A program made the translations under genes and the position numbers. A DNA stretch of 11,165 nt. It comes from JTS-RE9 sp964649195. GTDB lineage: Bacteria; Planctomycetota; Phycisphaerae; Phycisphaerales; Phycisphaeraceae. The stretch lies in the NCBI GenBank assembly GCA_964649195.1, contig CAZYPK010000168.1:1-11165 (forward strand), in the 5' to 3' direction. The notes under the pieces are model-generated. The model saw only the letters and a list, made by a program, of their open reading frames with translations. It searched no databases and was not told the DNA's origin. Each line of letters begins with the position of its first letter. Position 1 is the first letter of the stretch. Below are positions 8,237 through 11,165 of this stretch, in pieces.

Positions 8237-8735
8237 TGACACCCTGCTCCACCTGCTCGCGCCAGCCGCCGCGATCATCGACCACCAGAACGCTGCTCTG
8301 GCCATCGCCTCGAAGCCGACGCGCTGCAGGTTCTCGAACGTGTCCGTCGTCATGATGACCGCTTCGCAGAACCGATAGAACGCCTGCTGACTCACGCCGT
8401 TGGCGGGATATGTCTTCACGTAACCCGGCGGCGGCCCCACCTTGTTCTCGGCGCGGCCGTCCCGACCGACGATGATGCCCTCCTTCAGCACCGAGGTCGT
8501 CATCGTCTCGTAAATCCACATCTGCCGGCTGTTGTACTTGTCGACATCCGGCCGGGAGATGCGGCCGAAACGAAACGTCTTCCGAGAACGATCCTCAATA
8601 TATGGAAACTCGTCCGCGTGAAAGTACGGCGTGAGTCGCAGGTGGCGCAGACGCGGCGGCGAGTGTCCACGAAGATGCGCCGCGACTCGGGGAGAAATCG
8701 CAGGGGGTCGCCGGCCTTGAGAGGTGGTTCGGCAG
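8232..8735 (-). pseudogene. Frameshifted C-terminal half of a GT4-type glycosyltransferase
   Basis: Read across three frames, this segment gives one continuous GT-B fold C-terminal domain. The first part is DPLRFLPESRRIFVDTRR (to about 8656). After a shift near 8650-8656 come LTPYFHADEFPYIEDRS, MWIYETMTTSVLKEG and TFENLQRVGFEAMA. After a second shift near 8296-8301 comes SSVLVVDDRGGWREQVEQGVT. The block E-NLQRVGF-E is the E-x7-E motif of retaining GT4 enzymes, followed by the expected nucleotide-binding loop (VVDDRGGWRE). The N-terminal acceptor domain is missing, and the sequence ends abruptly at the methyltransferase junction near 8236. The enzyme would have added a sugar to a surface or secreted glycan. 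It is a remnant, unless the two shifts are sequencing errors, in which case a longer GT frame would still lack its N-terminus. Confidence 0.65.
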
Positions 8736-9255
8736 TGGTGTTCATGTTCGGTCCGGCTGGGTGTATAAGTGCGGTCGAGAGAACCTGATCCGCAGTGCGT
8801 GTTTGCTCAAGTTCAAATGAACCTGAACCATCGTCATTCTGTTTGAAGCAACTCCAGTTGCCCACGTAGTCGAGCGACCATTGCTGTTGGAACTTCGTGT
8901 CGCCCCCGGAAGGGATCACATGACTCCCGTTGAACAGGCCGGTCTTGGCGTCTGTCAGGCGGTTGAGGCCATCGTAGGTGTACTGCTGATCGAACTTCTT
9001 CGAGAGCGCCCTTGCCACATCGTTCTGCCGCCAGAGGCGGTTGGAGTTACGGTCGTAGCCGTGCTGGATTCTCGCCACGTCTTCATCCGTGTCGTAGTTG
9101 ATCCACGGATGGTTGATGACGCGACCGAAGCGGTCGAGGCCGGTGTAGGTGCCGGAGGTGCCGCCGTGGAGGTCGAGCTTGACCTGAGGCGTGGGATAGT
9201 CCACCTCGACGACCGAGGAGAGGCCAAGGTATTTGTATTTCACGAGTGCGGCCAT
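8736..9255 (-). pseudogene. Internal fragment of an RHS/YD-repeat protein
   Basis: The frame from ATG 9255 begins MAALVKYKYLG and carries the pre-core region of planctomycete-type RHS proteins: TSGTYTGLDRFGRVINHPW, GYDRNSNRLWR, YTYDGLNRLTDAKTG (a clear YD repeat) and QQWSLDYVGNWSCFKQ. RHS proteins form a large beta-stranded shell that encloses a C-terminal toxin or other payload. Here the upstream repeats are missing and the sequence stops resembling RHS soon after ELEQTRTA (near 8780), well before the conserved YDAWNRL-type core, then runs into glycosyltransferase sequence. The joined frame stays open to a stop at 8500. AGGAG at 9261-9265 lies five bases before the ATG, so the piece could still be translated. 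The frame extends to GTG 9354 with no RHS similarity. Confidence 0.7.
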
Positions 9256-9364
9256 CGGGGCTCCTGCAGAAAATAAATCCGAAGTCCATTTTGCGAATCG
9301 CCTTCTGTGCCCGTCCGCCTTTTTGAGGTTGTTCGTAGACCACGATTGTTCCACTTTTCAAAAG

Positions 9365-10054
9365 TCAGCGCGTCGCAATGCCCTTGATGTTCTGATTGGC
9401 CATCCAAGCCTTAAAGCCTCTTAGACGCTCCTCGTATTCGTTCTCGGCCTCGTTACTAGGAAATCGTATGCCAATGACGTGCTCAACAGATATGATTACA
9501 TATTCGCGAATTGAAGGTATCCTTGTCGAACGGAACAAGAAACAAAGCATCGATATATCATCGACGGTAGCACTCGCGGCATAAGCCGAAATGGCGGCTA
9601 CTTGTAAGCCAATTGGGCGAGTTTCATCCACCATAAGCGATATCAACGTCTCGCGAATTTCCATTTGGACCTGAGGCCTAGAATGGATAATCGCTATACT
9701 CAGCAAATCTTCTGACTCTTGGTCTCGGTTTTCAAACAAATCGAGAATACCTTTCACTAGTGCCGATGCCGCCATACCATTGTCTATAGTAGCCAGCAAA
9801 CGAGCTGCTCCCATTCGAATATAGTGGGATTCACGTTGGTCGAGTATCACCTCAAGCACGAGGTTAATATTGTCACGATCCTTCCAGCGGACATCATTGG
9901 TCAAAAAAAACGCTCGGGTATCACCATCCGAATACAGGGCAATCAAGCGTCTTGTTTCCGAATATGCATTGCCTTTGAATATAACAAACAGAATTACGAA
10001 AACCGTTGATATGAGCATCAGCGATAATATTATTTTAATTATCAACTTGATCAA
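9365..10054 (-). CDS. Membrane-anchored HEAT-like protein, candidate immunity protein for the RHS tip
   Basis: The 229-residue product has a hydrophobic N-terminal segment (residues 3-26) that should be a signal anchor, then an all-helical region of paired amphipathic helices. IRMGAARLLATI (79-90), GLQVAAISAYAA (149-160) and SIREYVIISVEHVIG (181-195) have the look of HEAT-like repeats. No enzyme motif is seen. The start is TTG at 10054, supported by AAAGGA at 10063-10068, eight bases upstream and directly after the RHS stop codon; the next in-frame ATG would cut the anchor. The gene follows the RHS tip by 18 bases in the same direction, so it is probably translated with it. Small helical proteins in this position often protect against the preceding toxin, but that is inference. 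It is much more AT-rich than the hsd genes (19 of 60 bases G or C at 9961-10020). Confidence 0.8.
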   Translation of the reverse strand: MIKLIIKIILSLMLISTVFVILFVIFKGNAYSETRRLIALYSDGDTRAFFLTNDVRWKDRDNINLVLEVILDQRESHYIRMGAARLLATIDNGMAASALVKGILDLFENRDQESEDLLSIAIIHSRPQVQMEIRETLISLMVDETRPIGLQVAAISAYAASATVDDISMLCFLFRSTRIPSIREYVIISVEHVIGIRFPSNEAENEYEERLRGFKAWMANQNIKGIATR

Positions 10055-10062
10055 GGTGTCAA

Positions 10063-10068
10063 TCCTTT
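10063..10068 (-). promoter_or_regulatory. Ribosome binding site supporting the TTG start of the HEAT-like gene
   Basis: On the minus strand AAAGGA lies eight bases before the TTG at 10054 and a few bases after the TGA of the RHS gene (10075-10073). No ATG in this frame has an equally good site, so the TTG start is preferred, and re-initiation after the RHS stop is plausible. Confidence 0.6.
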
Positions 10069-10072
10069 ACCA

Positions 10073-11165
10073 TCAAGGAAGTGGCAACAGCACAGCGTCA
10101 ATGTAGGTCATTTCGTCAAATGTAATCGCTTGCGTATCCTTAGCAGAAAGGGGTACTGCGGCTTCATTGGTTTTTATCCAGTCCGCTCCGTTGCTCGACG
10201 AATAAATAGCGACCACATTGTTCTGATCCGCAAGGCGAACATAGAACCCTGATCGAGATTTTTCTGAATTAGCAGAATTCCCCAGAACCTCCGGCATGAA
10301 TCCCGCTCGAAATTGGCCAGCAAATCGGTTGCCGCGCAAATTACAAAGTGGCGCGGTAATGTTTGTGCTATTGTCTTGCTCATAATCTTTAATATTTGCA
10401 GACTCCGGCCTAGTCGACCATGCATATTTATAGGCATTAATGATGCTAATATGCAACATCTGTGTGGACGCGGAATCCATGGTTGATACTGCGTTGTATA
10501 TGCTAATTGCTGCAGCGGCAAGTGCGGCCCCGGCAAACGCCGCGCGTATTTTTGTAGTTGAGGTATTGAGTGTATCGGCTGGAATTTGATGCATTTGAGT
10601 GTCGGTGGCGGCCGCAACAGCTGAGGCTGCGGCTACTACTGCCATAAAGCCCCCGAAGGTTAGTCCGCCACTTGCTGTAGTTGTTATCGCATTACAATAA
10701 TCTCTGCATGGAACCCAATACTTGCTAAGGCATTTCGCGCTGTCGCCGCCTCTCTGTAAACATTTAATATATGCCTGTGTGCAGTTATCAAGGCAACCTC
10801 GTCCGTACGGCGTCCTAGCAACAGCAGGCATGAATGAAGGAAGCGGCTTTCGATTAGCGAATGTCGATGTTCCAAGCGGATCGACATGTGTTGGCGTACA
10901 GCTTTTCACATATTCATAAAATGAAAAACCATCTGTATATCCATCGGGATCTCGTTGTTGCCATGATCCGAGGATCGGATGCAAAATACGTCTACGAGTT
11001 AAGTAACTGCTCATCGGCAAATCACGGAGATATCCCGCGTACAGAATACTCCACTGGAAAACGGTATCCGTCCGTTGGTCCCAATTGTTGCCTAGGAAGC
11101 GGGGCTTCCCGTCAGGGCAATCGCATATGACCTCACGGCCCTTGCAGGACCCGCAACAGCGTGTT
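10073..11165 (-). CDS. C-terminal part of an RHS/YD-repeat protein with an unrecognised tip (5' end outside window)
   Basis: The frame is open from the right edge (first full codon at 11164) to TGA at 10075-10073, about 363 residues. The RHS core end is clear: ILYAGYLRD, RRRILHPILGSWQQRDPDGY, FSFYEYV and the closing HVDPLG (codons ending near 10871). After DPLG comes a 265-residue tip. It has six cysteines at 10795-10694 spaced x3, x6, x9, x7, x3 (CLDNC...CRDYC). Two Ala/Gly-rich hydrophobic segments follow (about 10669-10607 and 10549-10487), then a polar C-terminus ending LLPLP. In RHS systems such a tip is usually a toxin released inside the shell. No nuclease or deaminase motif is visible; the two hydrophobic helices hint at membrane action. 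The tip DNA is strikingly AT-rich (22 of 60 bases G or C at 10381-10440). The HEAT-like gene follows. Confidence 0.85.
   Translation of the reverse strand, partial: TRCCGSCKGREVICDCPDGKPRFLGNNWDQRTDTVFQWSILYAGYLRDLPMSSYLTRRRILHPILGSWQQRDPDGYTDGFSFYEYVKSCTPTHVDPLGTSTFANRKPLPSFMPAVARTPYGRGCLDNCTQAYIKCLQRGGDSAKCLSKYWVPCRDYCNAITTTASGGLTFGGFMAVVAAASAVAAATDTQMHQIPADTLNTSTTKIRAAFAGAALAAAAISIYNAVSTMDSASTQMLHISIINAYKYAWSTRPESANIKDYEQDNSTNITAPLCNLRGNRFAGQFRAGFMPEVLGNSANSEKSRSGFYVRLADQNNVVAIYSSSNGADWIKTNEAAVPLSAKDTQAITFDEMTYIDAVLLPLP

Noticed and set aside
9256..9364. Continuation of the RHS fragment frame upstream to GTG 9354 or TTG 9361
   Set aside because: The translations have no RHS similarity, and ATG 9255 has the better ribosome binding site; the interval looks like spacer.
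10861..11130. Plus-strand open frame of 89 codons opposite the RHS core
   Set aside because: The minus strand encodes the conserved RHS core end through this interval, so this is a shadow.

Overview
The window is GC-rich bacterial DNA, most probably from a member of the Planctomycetota (perhaps the Phycisphaerae group). I infer this from the style of the RHS/YD-repeat sequence at 8750-9255, the high G+C codon use and the lipoprotein at the left end. No rRNA or housekeeping gene is present to confirm it. Nothing here looks like a tRNA, CRISPR array or intact insertion sequence.

Left part (1-1226): a short open minus-strand reading frame runs off the left edge (weak). It is followed on the plus strand by a predicted outer-membrane lipoprotein with a beta-propeller-like sequence (98-988, resembling DUF6528), and then by 238 bases with no supported gene.

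Centre (1227-7925, plus strand): a complete and apparently intact Type I restriction-modification operon in the order hsdM-hsdS-hsdR. hsdM and hsdS overlap by an ATGA, and hsdR starts 16 bases after hsdS. The products form a MTase (M2S) and a restriction complex (R2M2S) that share one specificity subunit. All key motifs are visible: DPACGSGG and NPPF in HsdM, two target-recognition domains in HsdS, and PD-(D/E)XK nuclease plus superfamily 2 helicase motifs in HsdR. HsdM carries a long coiled-coil insertion and HsdR an acidic glycine-rich linker.

Right part (8003-11165, minus strand, convergent with the hsd operon): at the right edge is the C-terminal end of an RHS/YD-repeat protein (beginning outside the window) with an AT-rich, Cys-rich and hydrophobic tip. 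Eighteen bases downstream is a small membrane-anchored, HEAT-like protein. This is the layout of a polymorphic toxin and its immunity gene, but neither family is recognised with certainty. Downstream again is a block of gene debris in the same orientation: an internal piece of a second RHS protein, a frameshifted C-terminal half of a GT4-type glycosyltransferase, and the C-terminal end of an FkbM-type methyltransferase. These are joined end to end. The right part therefore looks like a rearranging RHS locus beside a restriction system, i.e. an accessory conflict region.
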